Origin: Oscarella lobularis
Taxonomy: Eukaryota; Porifera; Homoscleromorpha; Homosclerophorida; Oscarellidae
Assembly (NCBI RefSeq): GCF_947507565.1
Contig: NC_089192.1
Span: forward strand, 1,856,690 to 1,920,689
Length of the DNA: 64,000 nt
Reading direction: 5' to 3'
How positions within the stretch are numbered: the first letter of the stretch is position 1; every line of letters begins with the position of its first letter. Under the pieces are notes generated by a model. That model made no database searches, was not told the origin of the DNA, and saw only the letters and a list, made by a program, of their open reading frames with translations. Below are positions 1-14,200 of this stretch, in pieces. The position numbers were made by a program, and so were the translations under genes.

Positions 1-370
1 ATGAGTGCGAGAACGAAGGAGTCTGCTCGGCACCGAAAACGTATAAATAGACGGACTGATTCAAACTAGCGTCTTTCTCGTCAGAAATGACAAAAACAGG
101 TGATGTGTACTGCGATGCCTATTTTAGCTTTAGCATAGCTTCCCTAAAGCACCACTTCATATTTCTTCATAGATTGAACTAGGAGCAAGGATATCACATT
201 CATGGCCATCTCGAAAGGATGAGGTAAAATAGATTATTGCCTTCTGGTAAATCAACTGGAGCATCTGACTGCAAATAAGAAACTGTTATAAATGTGAAAA
301 GGCCAAAGCATCATTGCAACGTTCAGAGGCCTCCTAAGGATAACAGCTATCCACGACTCGAGAGAAACAT

Positions 371-575
371 CAAAAGAAGGAGTTCGTAGCCCAATGAAGG
401 TCGTAGAGCGCTTTTAAAGCAATGAGATAAAACGCCTTACGAAAATAGGAGCTTGGTGGCTTGAAACGATCGATACGACCGATCAAAACTCACAGGGGTG
501 CTGCGATGAATGACTCTGCAAAGCTTCCTGACCGAAAAAGAGCACAGAAGTCGTTAATCTCAGGCGAATCCAGGG
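371..575 (+). repeat. Dispersed repeat, copy A (partner near 28918-29075)
   Basis: About 200 bp here aligns by eye with 28918-29075. Both copies share a stretch around AAAGCGCTTTT, then the block GGTGCTGCGATGAATGACTC and a CCGAAAAA-rich segment, separated by small indels. No convincing reading frame is kept in both copies, so I treat it as a non-coding dispersed element or a decayed gene fragment. The flanks outside these limits do not match. The family is not recognised. Confidence 0.6.
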
Positions 576-772
576 CGAATCGAAACAGAGATGATCGCGC
601 GCTAGTCGAGAGACGGCGAGGCTGTACGTACGGTCAAAAAACATCGATGATGCACGGGGCCCCGACCTCTATTTCCACGCTAACAATCAGCATCGGTTCC
701 CTCTCGTCTTCGAGACCAGAACTTACCAGATTTTGGAATTGTTTTCGACTGAGAGAAGGAGGAAAACGGGCA

Positions 773-991
773 TCAAAAGAAATCTGGGAAGGCAATAGCG
801 CACGCGATCTCTGACGTAGACACGCCAAAGATATAAAAGGCCACACCTAAAATGATCAATTTTAATAACAAATTTATGTTCGACCGCTCAAGGTTTGGGT
901 ATATGGTGGCGAATGCCTTCGTGAGGTATTCGGCCGCCTTGCCGGCTACATGGCTGACGCTTTGAGTCTTTGACGGTTTCCTCTTAGCCAA
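773..991 (-). CDS. Weak small ORF with one hydrophobic segment
   Basis: A roughly 72-residue minus-strand frame has a basic N-terminal half, then a strongly hydrophobic stretch (core LLLKLIILGVAFYIFGV) that could be a single membrane segment, then a short tail. Its upstream end has no ATG, so if it is real it would be an exon rather than a whole gene. No family is recognised and no homologous copy is seen elsewhere in the window. It could equally be chance. The rest of 1-2295 shows nothing I can support as a gene. Confidence 0.2.
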   Translation of the reverse strand: MAKRKPSKTQSVSHVAGKAAEYLTKAFATIYPNLERSNINLLLKLIILGVAFYIFGVSTSEIACAIAFPDFF

Positions 992-2295
992 AAAGGACTC
1001 GGAAAATTGAGAGCAATATCGGTTTGAAATTTTTTTGCGTTTATCAAATTCTAAAATTTGCTCTGCTTTTCACCATGATGAACATTAACTTCGTACGAGA
1101 GAGTGGGCTTTCTTCTCGTTGAATATGCCGAGATAGCTGCAGCGAGCATGGTGAAGATGGCCTGTCACCGGGGTACAGCGATGTCGTAGTGAAAGCAGTC
1201 GCTGATTGTTAAAATTATTGCTCGACTATAGTGATGCCTTTACTGTATTATGAACATTAATAATTGGCATCGTTGCCATTGAGTCTTGCTATAACTGAAA
1301 TCGACTTCTGTAAATCGCAGAATAGAAGAAGATGAGTGGCGCGATATCATCCTAAAGATATCGTAGAATGAGCTACTCGAGATCGTTGCAGACTGCTTAA
1401 GCATTTATTAGAATCTTCTCTCGAACAAGGAGCCGCCGCCAATCAAAGCCGCTAACATCGTATTCATTCACTGAGGACTGGTTTTTAGGGAGATTTTTTG
1501 TTGCCCAAGCAGATGAAGTTTAGTCCCCTAAGATGCTGTACCTGAGGAATGATTTTCTTTTGAAAGAAGAGCGTAGGGTTATCTCCAATGAAGGATAAAG
1601 CATTGCGCTCATGATTCTTTAAAAAGGTGATCAGTTTTTATTCAATCTTTTTATTTAATTGAACCGTTTCAAAGATAGCATTGGTAATGACAGTTCTATA
1701 CTTACTTGCTGATTTAGATTCTTTTAGAAGCGCATTGGATAAAGCAAGAACACCAGTGCAGCATTCCCACCTGCTAAATTTGATGAATAAGTGGTGGAAA
1801 GAAGTTAGAGGTTACTTTGATTAGGAATTGTGTATATTAATCATTTATATAAATTTCGGCGCCTACCATCACGTTTGGGAAGCCTCCGTCGCCGTTATAG
1901 GGGCTTGCAAATGCGTTTGCCATTCATTACAGCATAGATGTAATAATATATGATGGTTGGCTCAATATTATTTACACATAAAAACAAAAACCAATGTCAG
2001 AAAATACCTTTATAATACTATAAAAGATACAACTACTAAGTAAACAAACAAGAGTTCAACGAAAACTCACCTTACCAATACAATTAATTCTAAACACTGA
2101 TATTATGACTAATAGAACAGTTAGACTGAAGTTCAACAGAGATTCTCCAGCAATGCAAAAGATGGCTCAAACGCACCTCATCAGGGATGTCATTTAGGCC
2201 CTTCAACTTTGAACGACGAAAATTCTGCAATGCTTTCTTAAATCTAATCATCGTCAAGTAGAAACATTAATGACATAGTCAGTTAATTGTTAGGC

Positions 2296-5200
2296 TTACG
2301 AATAATCTTCCAAGTTTTGCATGTCACCCATGTTCTTCAACTCTAGCCAAGCAAGCTCCACCAGTTCATGCATGAAAACGTCCAGATCAATCCTGCGCAA
2401 AGCATCTAAGAAACGGCACAAAAGACTTTCACCCATGTTTTTCTTGAACAAGTCAGGAAGGTGTTCGAAAAAATCCTAAATATCAGGAGTACATAGCGGA
2501 AGTATACTGCAAGCCTGCACGAGCGTACTCCGTGACTTGCAACCAGTCTTTTTCCTTTCTCGACCATAAGCGTTCGCCACAGCGACAGCGTGTGCTTTAA
2601 GCAACAATTTCGCCGAGCCGTTGCACTTACAAGCCCACGTTCCTCCGGCATTTTTAGAGTTTTGTGGAGGTATTCGTGAACAAGACAATCTTTGTCCGGG
2701 CCAGTTGACGAAATGAAGCCAATGAGCACGTCAAGAACTGACAGCACGCTATACACGTCCGTCAGATCGCGGAGTTCGTTAATAATCTGTCTCGACACGG
2801 AAGAAGAGAGATGTTCCTAGATTTCTGAGACTCAAGCCCAAGTATTTAGTAATTTTATAACAGTACCTGAGGTATTTTTCGCTGGATTTTATTAAACATT
2901 TCAGCACTATTAGCATCCTCGCTGTACACAAATGTGTAAGGCTAACCAAAAAACAGTGCTGAGATAATACAACGACTTTCTTGGTTTTAGCCTGCACCTC
3001 AAACTCCAAGCGACGCTTTCCACTTAGAAATCGATCTATTAATTGACGCTCTAGAGATGCATAGTTGTAGGATATTTCACTGCCTTTGCCTGCTTCAAGA
3101 GAGTAGGTGCAATTAGCTACAATAAGAGGATTCAGATCGCGTTCTCGGTCGTAGGATATCAAATATGCCCGAGCAACTTCACGCATGGGAATTATAGGAC
3201 CAGTCCTGCACACCAAAAAGCAGTCGGCTAACGCAAGGAGCAAGTTCTGATCAAATACTTACCCTTCCAATCCAGACAGACTTCTAAACTCAGAAACGAA
3301 TTCGTTGTGAACGCAGTTGATCAGGTAATCTACCAGAGACATTGCACATACGCCTTTTCCCGAGGTCGTAGGTAACAAAAAAGCAAGAGGTGTGTCTTCA
3401 GTCACTTGCTCGAGTTTATCGTCGTTCTTGTCAGGCTTTAGACGCCCGTGTCTCAAAATTTCACTGCGAAGATACTCCCACACGCTTTGAAAGTCTTCAA
3501 TCAGAGAACTAAAAACCTTCCTCTCGGACTCTGAATACATAGTAATCTAAAAAACACCACAGCCTGTCGAGGCGAATCTTTACAAACCCGAATGGATACG
3601 GTGAAGAAAATCACTAATCGAAGTCTTCAGGGCTTTCCTCAACGAAAGCCGATGATGAAACTTCTCCTGAAGCATACGCTGCAGCTGCAAAACTTGTGGT
3701 AAAAATTGAAGCGTATTAAGATTGTGCTCCTGAGAAAACTTTTCCAATCAATTTAATTAAACAGCTACAAGCGTAAAACCTTTCTCAAAAATTTTCTGAG
3801 AATTCGGAGTTCACGACGATCAGAACTGCTTTTGCAGTGAAGCTCTAAGGATTCTGCCAAATGCTCAACACTGACTTGAACTCGATAACGCCAAAGGGAC
3901 GACGAGGATGTTGTTCCTGGAGGAGAGTCAAGTTCATACAGCCACCGTATGAGCGGATTAGTGCCTTGGAAATCGTACACTTAGGTGACAGTCGACTACC
4001 AGTAAACATTAAGCATACCATCCTTTCTATCGTTTGTCACACTTTCCATCCAATCGCTTACATTTCGCATTCTTATCAGCTCCTAAAAAAGCTATCTTAA
4101 CCCACTCTCAACTGTATATACATTAATAGACTCCAGCCTACCTGCAAAGCCGGGTCAATAAAATGGCATGCAAAGTTCTTTTCCCAATCCTGCCTCTCTT
4201 CGGCAGACTTTAGGGTACCTTTTCCTTTCAAAACAACCACTTAAAAAGAAAGAGTATATAATAAATGGGGAAAGTCAATTTGTCACTGTAAAAGTTAAAA
4301 GGAGTGCTGCATACCGTATTGATGCTTAGAAACCACGACATCCAAAAACCAATGAATAATGACAATAGCGTTATTTAAGTCGTAACCAATCGCCATGGCA
4401 AACGCCTTCACATCCTTTACAAAGTGATCCCAAAAAAATTGAGGCAGCTGATCGACAAGCACGGCTGGTTTCACTATTCGCAGGAGTGATTTCAAGAGAT
4501 GCTTCAAAAACATGGTAAAAAAATGAATCTGCGTGAAAATTAAATCACCTGTCCATCGCACGAGGCCCACATAAGAGCTGCATGCATGAGAAGACGAATA
4601 ATAGCACAGCCTGACGATGACAACTCGCGCTCTACAGCAGGCCCGACACCTTCACGTGCAGCTGCATGACCGAGAATGTGGCCAGTATCACCGTTCCTGC
4701 ATCAAACAACCATAGTGTGAGCGTCAAGGTATGCGGTTCATGTAAAGTACTTTCGGGATTTTTGCTTTTTTACTTGCTGCTGGCGACCACTGCTCTGAGC
4801 TCCGCAAACTGAACACGCTTGAACAGAAGAAAATGCGCTAGACTACAAAGAAGCTGAAACAAGGATGCCTTCTATTCGTGTCTTCGCTCACGCTGTTGAA
4901 ATAGTAATTATGACCATTAGCACATTCTAGATACAAAAAATGTATTTTTTAAATTTTATAATGTCAAGCAAATTGTCAACTTACGGTTCCAAGCTGTTCC
5001 ACCGCTAGCTATTCCTTGGTCTCCAGGCATTGTAGGAAAATAAGCGTCCTTAGTCAGACAGTTCTTGACTTAAAACCAAAAGAGTGATGCAACATACCGT
5101 CAATTTTGAAGGATCCTTCATCATGTAAAAAAACGGTTTCATGAGAGGATCATCAGCTTCAGCAGACGCCTCAATTGTAAGACGGACGTGGAAAGCTAAC

Positions 5201-8200
5201 GCAGCTATAGCCCTTGACTGTAGGCTTTGTTTAAGAGATACTAAAACGGGAAGTTCTCTGCTTGCGGTCTGAGTATATTTAATAATATAGAGCCCATTTT
5301 CTCTAGCCCACGAAGGTAAACCAGGCGCAGAATGGCAGTACTCTTCCAGAAGGCGTTGCACCTATAAGACATGTACATGCTTCAAACGGTGATAACTGTT
5401 ATGACTACTGGTTTTATACCTTTACACTGACATGTTTCGTGCTATCTGCGTATGCTTGTCGCATTGTAACTTCGCGATACATAGCAAGCAGGATTATTAC
5501 TGCTTTAACTTTCACTTGCGAAGTCTTAACAGTTACTGCTAGTAGACCGAGTAGTGATATAAGTTTGGTCTCATTTACCTCTATAACTTCTTTCATAGGC
5601 AAAAGAGATTCCATTAGAATAGACCGCGCCACCGCTTCTCTCATATCTTTGTAAATTTTGCCAATTACAATAAAGTAATCAGGAGCCACGTCTTTGCCAC
5701 TCTAGAAAGAAAACGTTACTAGTTACTAGTAGCTGCGTCTGTTCTAACTTTACTTGAGAGTGCTGAAGTACAGTTTTCCCCAGCCAAGTCAATGCGTAGG
5801 CATCCGTATTCTGTAGTTGAGTAAGAACGTCGAGATCTCGACGTCGTCTCACTAGCTCCTTGAGAAGAAAAATCAATGCATGTCGTTCAGTGCACAGCTT
5901 TTGCGCCAGCTCAATTGCTAAGGTTTCGGATTCAGAAGGCAGTTCGCCTTTCTCCAGGATGTCCAAGATGACCTTTGCAACCGAATACAGGCCGACGCGA
6001 GCGCACGCCACCGTTTTCAGATGTGCGAGACTGTAAGTGTTCAGCAAATTGTTTTCGGCATACCGAAGCAATCCAGTCAGAGACAGGCTTTCAGTTTCAA
6101 TTATCAAATCCTTAATAAAACGACAGTTAGGTAGAGTAGAGGTGAGATCTGCAACATGTAGTTGCTTTCTCCGTGCAAACCTCAAAGCACTGTACAAAGA
6201 TCACATCAAATTCTTCTTTCGCCTTTTGAGCAATGGCGGAGTTAGTGAGTCCAGCAAAAACGTTTTGTGTTTTGTCAAAGTATTCGTGAAGGTGCTCATC
6301 TATACATTCCTGAGTACTAATAAAATAAAAGGTTAATCGATTAGTTTATTTGTCAAAAACGAACGTATTTGGCGTACGGAGGACATCTAAGCAGAAGTTG
6401 CAAAAGAAACGAACGTACAGTAGGCGTTGCGTCGATTGCATCAACACTGAGAGGTGAAAACGACCGAGTCGCTGAAGCTTCTCCTTCTGATTGCGATTGA
6501 AAGACTAAATCCATAAGAAAACGAACTAAGGCTGGCTGCGGTGGCTTTTCAACAGAGTCGTTGGCACGGAAGCTATAGACATTAAAGCTATGCACTGCAA
6601 CAAGCTCCATGAAGAAAGTTGTGCAACATTTTCTAAAGAACTGAAAAGTACGTGTATTCTCCCTAAAAAGATTAAAATAATATTAATAAGCCATGCGGAG
6701 GGCACATATTCATATTCAGTTCACAAGGCACTTACACAAGCTTGTCTGAGGAGCTAATACAGAGAATCGGCGATTTGCACAAAGGGCAAGAGGAAGCGTT
6801 GTCGTACATTGATTTCGCTATGCATTGGGCGCAAAAAATGTGTTTGCAAGACAATAGAACGGGCTCTTTGTCTATCCAGGCGTTTCCGCACACAGAGCAG
6901 TAAACACCGTTTTTACTTTGTTAAAATAGAGAAAGAGCCTATATATTATATATTTGAGATGCCAAAAGCCACTTTCTTACCCAAAAAGTTTTTCAGAGCA
7001 CTCAAGGCTCCTTTCGTTCAAGAATCCGGCTACTAATTCAACAGTTTCTACTGTTTTGAAATCAAGATTAGAATTTTCAAAGTTCTGAAATTACAGAAAT
7101 CAAAGATAAATAAATTACAAAGTAATCAATTCAAATTCTGACGCACCTCAAACATTCTGTTGCCAGTTTCTGTAAAGAAATCAGTCTTGCTTTCTAACGG
7201 TTTCGTGTGCTCGAAATATAGACGAACCACGCATATTTTCGTCCACATATTCCTACGTTTGGCATAAATAATACCTATAAGGATAGGCAAAAGAGAGCTC
7301 TTACCGAGCAAAGCTCTTCTGCGAAATGTCTGCAGTTGACAGTGTAATTTTCACCGGCAATTCGAACCAAGCTTCTAAGCAAGGTTTCGCTTTCTGAACA
7401 CGCTGTAGCCACGCTTTTCGCAATCTGGGAGATAACAGTGTACAAGGTTTTGGCATAAGAGACTTCAAAAAGTTAATGACAGCAAACTCATCAAACTCCT
7501 AAGGTGGATAAAAAGCGGTTAAGTAAAATATAAATTGTAGGTCATGCATCATTACGTCAGTGGCATCCATGTCCTGCAAAGACTCTAATTTCCAATGACA
7601 AGAAACATCTTCATCCAAATCAAGTAAATCTGAAAAGCAGCCGAGTCGGAGTTTAATGCGATCATAAGCAACATGAATAGATGGAATCGTTAGACAGTGA
7701 AGAGAAGAATCTTCCTCCAAAAGACTGTCTCCAACAGTGCTGAGTTTAATAGCATGATGTTTAATAGCAGAAAACACAAGCTAAAGAACACACTAAACGT
7801 ACATTTTTTGCTGACGGCCACGCGAAGACTGGTTACCTGAAAATCGTTACCGCTTCTTGGATAGCAGACCATGTGAACAAAGTCTTCAAGATAAATCAAG
7901 GCCAAATTTTCATCACCCGCTGAAAAGGAACATTCTCTGACAACTTTTCCTACAGACGAACGTTCAAAAAGCTGCTGCAAATCACTAAGTAGACGCCAAC
8001 ACTCTAGGTCGGATAAACAATGCACAAAACCCATGATCGATATTTCAGAAAGGTTTTTTGCTTTCTCCATCATTCCATCCACCTCCTCCTTAACAAGTCG
8101 GGAAAACGGAAAGCCAGCGCAAAACGCGTGATTCTTATATCCCGATCCTTTGACTGAGACGCGATTTGACTCGTGGCTAAATGGATAACGCAAAGAAAAA

Positions 8201-11200
8201 AGCTGCGGGCAGGAAAACAACTTTAGCCACAAGGCCCCAATGTAATTATCAGCCATTTTCCGTAGCAATAGCAAGTTTGAATCAGCATCGATGAACGCAA
8301 TTAGCTCAGCAAGTATCGGAGTAACAACGTCGACAATTTTGAGCCAAAGCGAATGGCGAAAAGTTCCGCCAGCCTGAATGCTATATAGATTAAGAGCTTC
8401 ATTCTTCACCCACTCGCCGTCGCTTTCGTTCCGAAATAGACTGTCTCTTTCTTCAAGAAGACTGATGACTTTTTTCTTTAATTCATCAAAGAATCTGCAA
8501 ACACCTTTTGGCGATGGTTCTGCTTCCGGTATCAGGAAAAGTAGCGCATCGAGACGTTCGTTCGTTGCATCCTGTCGAGATCCAGGCAAATCATTAAGTC
8601 TGCTTATCGCGGCATGCACACAGGAACGAAAAAGACTCGCTGCACTCACAACAGCTTCCTTCTTCTGAGAAATATCCTTCTTTTCCAAAACATTCTCAGC
8701 GACTTCAAGTTCTGGCACCGGACTGTCACGACTAAACCTTTTGTCAGCAGTTGTCTGCGTCTTTCCAAACAAAGAACTAATTTTTCGATCTACTAAGGAA
8801 GGTATGGAGAGCAGCTTGGCGTCGTCAGCTGGTTTAAGGTCATCTACGTGAACCTCGGTCCAGTCTCCCCCTTGAAATCGTTCAAAATGGCCACCAGTAG
8901 TGCGAGACAGGTGTACCAAAAACACTGCATGCCTTGACGCCATAAAAATCCCATTTTCCCCACGCTTTTGAAAAACTTCTGCTCGTTTTTCTTCAACGAG
9001 GTAACGAGCATAGGCGACTAATTCACCGCTCTCGTCACCTGATTCGCAGACCACTACAAGAAGGCTGTCTTCGTCGCCTGATTGGGAATAAAATTCCTCG
9101 ACACGTGAGCAGAATTGTTGCTCTGTATCCAACTGCTGCAGAAAAATAACTTGATGAATCGTTTTGAAGCCCATAGGTAGTAGACAGCGAATAGCATCGC
9201 CTGACAAGAGTTTAGAGTGAGTCGTCACTTGAATAAGTTGACTTTCTTTTTCTTTTTTCAGTTGAATGCTAAGGTAATCTGTCAAACTAGAATGCTCCTG
9301 CGTCACAAAATAGGTATCCCACAAAAGTCTTGATTGGCTACTAAGTCGGGAATATCCTAGCCGCGCTACTGCGTCGGGTGTAGCGCACTGCAGAAGAATT
9401 TCACGTGACTTCGACAGAAGCTTCTTCCTCCATTCATCGTCACCTAGAGCCAAGCGATCGTCACCTTCCTGCTCTAGACAACGACTCGCGCCAAAAACAA
9501 TCGTTGAAGCCGCGCCAGAATGGTAACCGACGAAACTATCAGCTGGCCCAAATGGAGTCGCGCGCTCATCCTCTCGAACTTGAGTAGTTTCAGAGAAAGC
9601 TTCCACCCATCGTTCAACTTCTTCAACAATTTCTTGCTGTTCCTTTGTGAATATAGACGAAAAAGCAAGAAAATGCTTTTCCATGCGATTGATTAATGGA
9701 ATGGGAAATTCGGTGTAGACTTTCTCGCGATCGGCAATCAGAATCAGCCGAAATTGCTTGTGCACTTGGCACTTGACTCGATGACTGCCCAATCCCAAGT
9801 CTACAAAGCGCTGACCTCCGTGATATACGTAGTATTGGTTTAAAGCATCGTACAAGCTTTCGTACAGTTTATCGAGATTCAGTAAGATAACGGTACGACC
9901 CGTAGCCATGCAGACCTTGACACGGTTGATTTTTCGACAAAGTTGCGTGTACTCTTGATCTTTTGGAAAGCTGCTGCCGTAAATGATGACAGGATTCTCG
10001 TCCTCGACGAGAAACTGATTACGAACGATAGGAAGCACTGCGTAGTTCTCCGTTAAAAGAAGTAGGTAGCGGCTTTCGTCTAAATAGCCCTCGGATTTGA
10101 CTCCACTTTGAGCAGAATTGTGTTTTGGTTTATTTAAATTGGCCCTTATTAGTCCCACAGGGCTACTGTCAAGGTTCAAAGCGTCGTCATCGCTGTTAAA
10201 TGGAAGATAACTTCGAAAGAATCTCACAGGGTCAAAGTCAATATATCCCCCAAAGTTACGCCGAATTGCGTGAAGTAGTTGACTATTACTTGGTGGCCTC
10301 TTCGTCATTTTGCAAAATGAAAATATCATTTTGACAAGGCTATAAATCAAATATACTCAAGGAAGTTTTGAGAAAAATTTACCGGTATACCTGTAGAAGT
10401 CTCGTAGGCCAAAAAAATCTCTCTTCCCTCTCTTTTCGGGTTGGCCGTATATTTCTAAGTAGGCTTCCGCTAATCCATGAAAAAACGGTTGCAGTAATAG
10501 CTCAGTCTCTTCGTCTGCCGAGCAAATTCCCCGAGCACTGATAACCAACTCGTCGCTCATCGGAACATTTCGCTGCACGAGAATGCCGCGATTCATCTTT
10601 GCTGGATCGAGTGCCCAGTTGGAGAGACCAACAAAAGCCACACCTATAAACATGTAATGATTTAAGCGCAACTGCCAATAAGTCTGACACAATTACGTTG
10701 TTGATGCTTGTCAGTGTCAGCTCCTGTTGTGCCGTCATCAAGGAGAGGATGAAGAGCCTTTAGAGGTAGACGTGGCGAATCCTCGGCTAATCCTACTTCG
10801 TCTAACACAACGCACGCGACAAAGCGATCCAAACCGTTCTCCTTCTGCACCCTCTGACACTGATCAAAAGTGCTGATAATCCCGTCGGCAGTTGAAAGAG
10901 CGCTACACTGATATGAAATCATGTGAATTTGCTTTAGGTGTCTGTACAGTTTGCTATTCGATTGTTCTCCCCTCATTGAATTCTTAACAACGTCTTTCGC
11001 AAGTGACTTTGAGCTGCCGGGTTTTCCCACGAGAAAAAGAGGAATCCGCAAGTCGACGCAAACAACCATCATAAAAACGTTTTCTTTCAGAGCGTGATTA
11101 CGACCGATTTTAGGAGGGAGGTCGAGTTCATCAAGAAACACGGTCTGACAGAAGTCTATTTCTCTCCACATCTGAGAGGAAGAAACAGGAAGAGCACAGG

Positions 11201-14200
11201 GTGCTTTGAAACAAGAACAAACAGCGTCTCGATACGGAGCGCGATCTACTAGTCGAGCTTGATAGCTCACTCCTATCGAAAGAACAAGTGAACGCGTGAC
11301 AGCATCCAAAGGCGATGCTTCCTCCTCATTATTCTTATTTTCCTCGTATTTCCTTTTCATAAACGGATCAAGCACATCGTGGAGTTTGTAAAACCACACC
11401 ATAATCAACATAGCCCGTTCTACATCCCGCAAGCTCACGTAACTACATTCGTCGTCACGAGCGCGCATAAAAGACTGCGAGCAGGCAAGAACAGCCGTAG
11501 TGACGTCAATAAGACCAGGCTTACTAGGAAGAGATCCATTCTCAGCGTGCCGTTTCACAATCTGAAAAATGTAACTTCGTTCTGTGTCTGGACTGAGCTG
11601 ACCAAAATCCCATACGAGTGCCTTCATACTCTCCGGTAGAGGATGAACTCGGTAGACCAACTGCCGCAGAGGAATGTCGCCGAGGCGATCTTCTGTATTG
11701 TTGGGGCGAACGTGATAGCCGAGTCCAGCAGACTCCAGCTTTTGAATCATGACGTTTGTGTGCTTCCTGTAAGGATTACAAGCGGCAATGACGTGAAGAT
11801 TAGTGCCAAGCCCATGAACAGAACGACCGTTCATTCGCCCATCGCACATAAGTTCTTTTATCAGACCAACTGCGTCTGTCGTATTCGCCTCGTCAAAGAA
11901 AAGCACTGTCTTGACTTTGTTCCGAGCATTCTCCACGGCGCACTGCTCAGCCTGAGAAACTCTTTTCCTAATATCTGATTGGGTCAGTCCACCGTGAACC
12001 TTTACTAGAATAAAATTTTGCACATCCTTACTCTGAGCCTGCAACAAGCACATAAATCGTATCAGACGCGTTTTTCCGCAACCGGTCTCTCCCATAACCA
12101 CGACAGGAATGCTGCAGCGAAAACGCATGTGAATAGCGAGAATTTTGATCATGTTATCCGTGGTCAAGTCGTAACTCTGATCTGGATCTCTTTCAGGAAC
12201 ATGCGGCAGTCCCATGACGCTGCACAGAATTTCAATTTTTTTGGTTTTTGACAGTTCATCGTAATTAATTACAATATTCTTTTTAAGCCATTCGTAGCCT
12301 GCATCCACCTTTAGATTTGGCCATTCATCTGCGCTCACATGCAGCGGAAATTTTTGATAAAGAAGAGCCCGAATAAGATCGTTGCTCACGGTCAGTTCTT
12401 TGTCCAGCTCAGTTTCTGTACGAGGATTTATCAAGCGGTTGTTCCTTGTGTACAAATTGAATGGCGTCGTTGAATGTCGATCTTCGTTAAAAAAGAGATA
12501 CGAGTGTGAGTGATGCTCCCATCTGCGACGCAGCTGATACTGCTGCAAACTATTCACTTCTTCTCGTAGCGTCCCGTCGTCCAGCGACGGAGTAGAAAAG
12601 TCTCGCGACATGACGATTATCAGTCTTAACACAAAAATCTTGAATCCAGGCAGGCCTGCGGCTTCTGAACAAAAGTCATTTTGCTCATAGTCACAAAGAT
12701 GATTGTTTAGAAAGCTAGCAAAATGACTCAGCATAGCCCACGACGGATCGAATACGCCGCAATGGTCTGTAAACGTTTTTAGGCACATGATACGCGTTCC
12801 TTCAATTTTATCACGGTTGAATTTGAATCGCTCGAGATCTTCCTTGCGAGAAAGCCGAACAAGATACTGAAAGGGTCGCTGAAAATTTAAGTCCTGGAAT
12901 CTGGTCTCATCAAAAAATCCAACACTTTTCTGACTTTTACTTAGATCGAGTAATTCCCTTGGAGATCGGCAACGAATAGCAGGAAGAAAGGCTTCAAAAG
13001 GTACGTGCTTCTGATTTCGTGTCGTCGAACCCCTTTTTATTAACGTGTCTTGCTCTTCAGGCCAAGTACATTCGAAGATATGCATGTCTGTCAGTCTTCG
13101 ACGCCAAACACGTCCTTTAGAGTCATTTATCTGGCCGAGAACAACAAAGTTAAAAAGAAACTCATCGAGTCCTTTTCGAACGGAAGGAGAAATGTCAAAA
13201 TGAATTAATCTTGATAGAGTCTGGTCTGGATGAGGAAAGAATGATTCCAGGACTTCCATTATAGCATCAGAGTCTACAACTGAATCGTGAAGAGGAACGA
13301 TAATTTTTGTCACTAGTTTTTCGTCCTCAACAGAGTAGTAGATCTTAGCTTGTCTGTTGTTTGGTATATGAGCTAACTTTGCAGCCACACTGCTGACAAA
13401 AAGCGACTTTCCAACACCCGCTCGAGTCGAATAAACCACGCGTACGCAGCTCTGTTCGTCGTCCAACTGATCAGCAGCGGGTGTCCACGCAGTACCCATC
13501 GTTGTGCATAGTTTTAATTCAGATGGCCCGTTTCGAAATTGATCTTTTAGGTACGACTGTACCTCTTGACGTGACGGACAAGATAAAGGCGGTCTTCTGT
13601 ATCGCTCAAGGGATGAAACAAAGTATGACTTGTCCTCATTTTCGGCACAACAAATCACAACTAAACGAAAACTTTCCCCGAACTCGCCCGAAAGTCCTTG
13701 ACTAAGTTTGAAAAGTTCATCTACCGCTTCTCTACTGACTTCGTAACTTAGACGGTCGGCCCCAACTAAGCAGAATAAACGACCCTGCGTTGGGTCTTTG
13801 ATCGCTCGCCTCCAAAACAATAAAACCGTCTCAAAAGTTGTTTCGGGAGAACAAAGCAAAACCTCCTCAGCTGAAGGAAGTGGAAGATCTCGGTCTGTCA
13901 TATATACCCGTAACACAGTAGATAATAGGTCCGATCGAGGAACCAAAATAAGATTCGGATGACCAAGTTTAAGTTGATTGCAGGGGAACGATCGTGGTAG
14001 CGAAGGAGGTGTCCTCTTGGCTAGAGCACGGAGAAATTCGCCTAGCCTTTCAAATGCCAGATACTGCGGGTTGTCGATGCTCATAACGGGAGTACCAGAC
14101 TCCGATTTCTGCTGAGGCTGACTAAATTCATTTGCACTAAGAGATTCAAAGTGTACCGGGGAAGCAAATCCACCCCAAGGATGACGTTTTAAGCTTCGCA

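Noticed and set aside
2476-2529. Apparent in-frame stop near the end of the RNF213-like gene
   Set aside because: A 53-nt GT-AG intron (2528-2476) in phase 0 joins VASHG to DFFEHLPDLF, so the gene is not truncated there.
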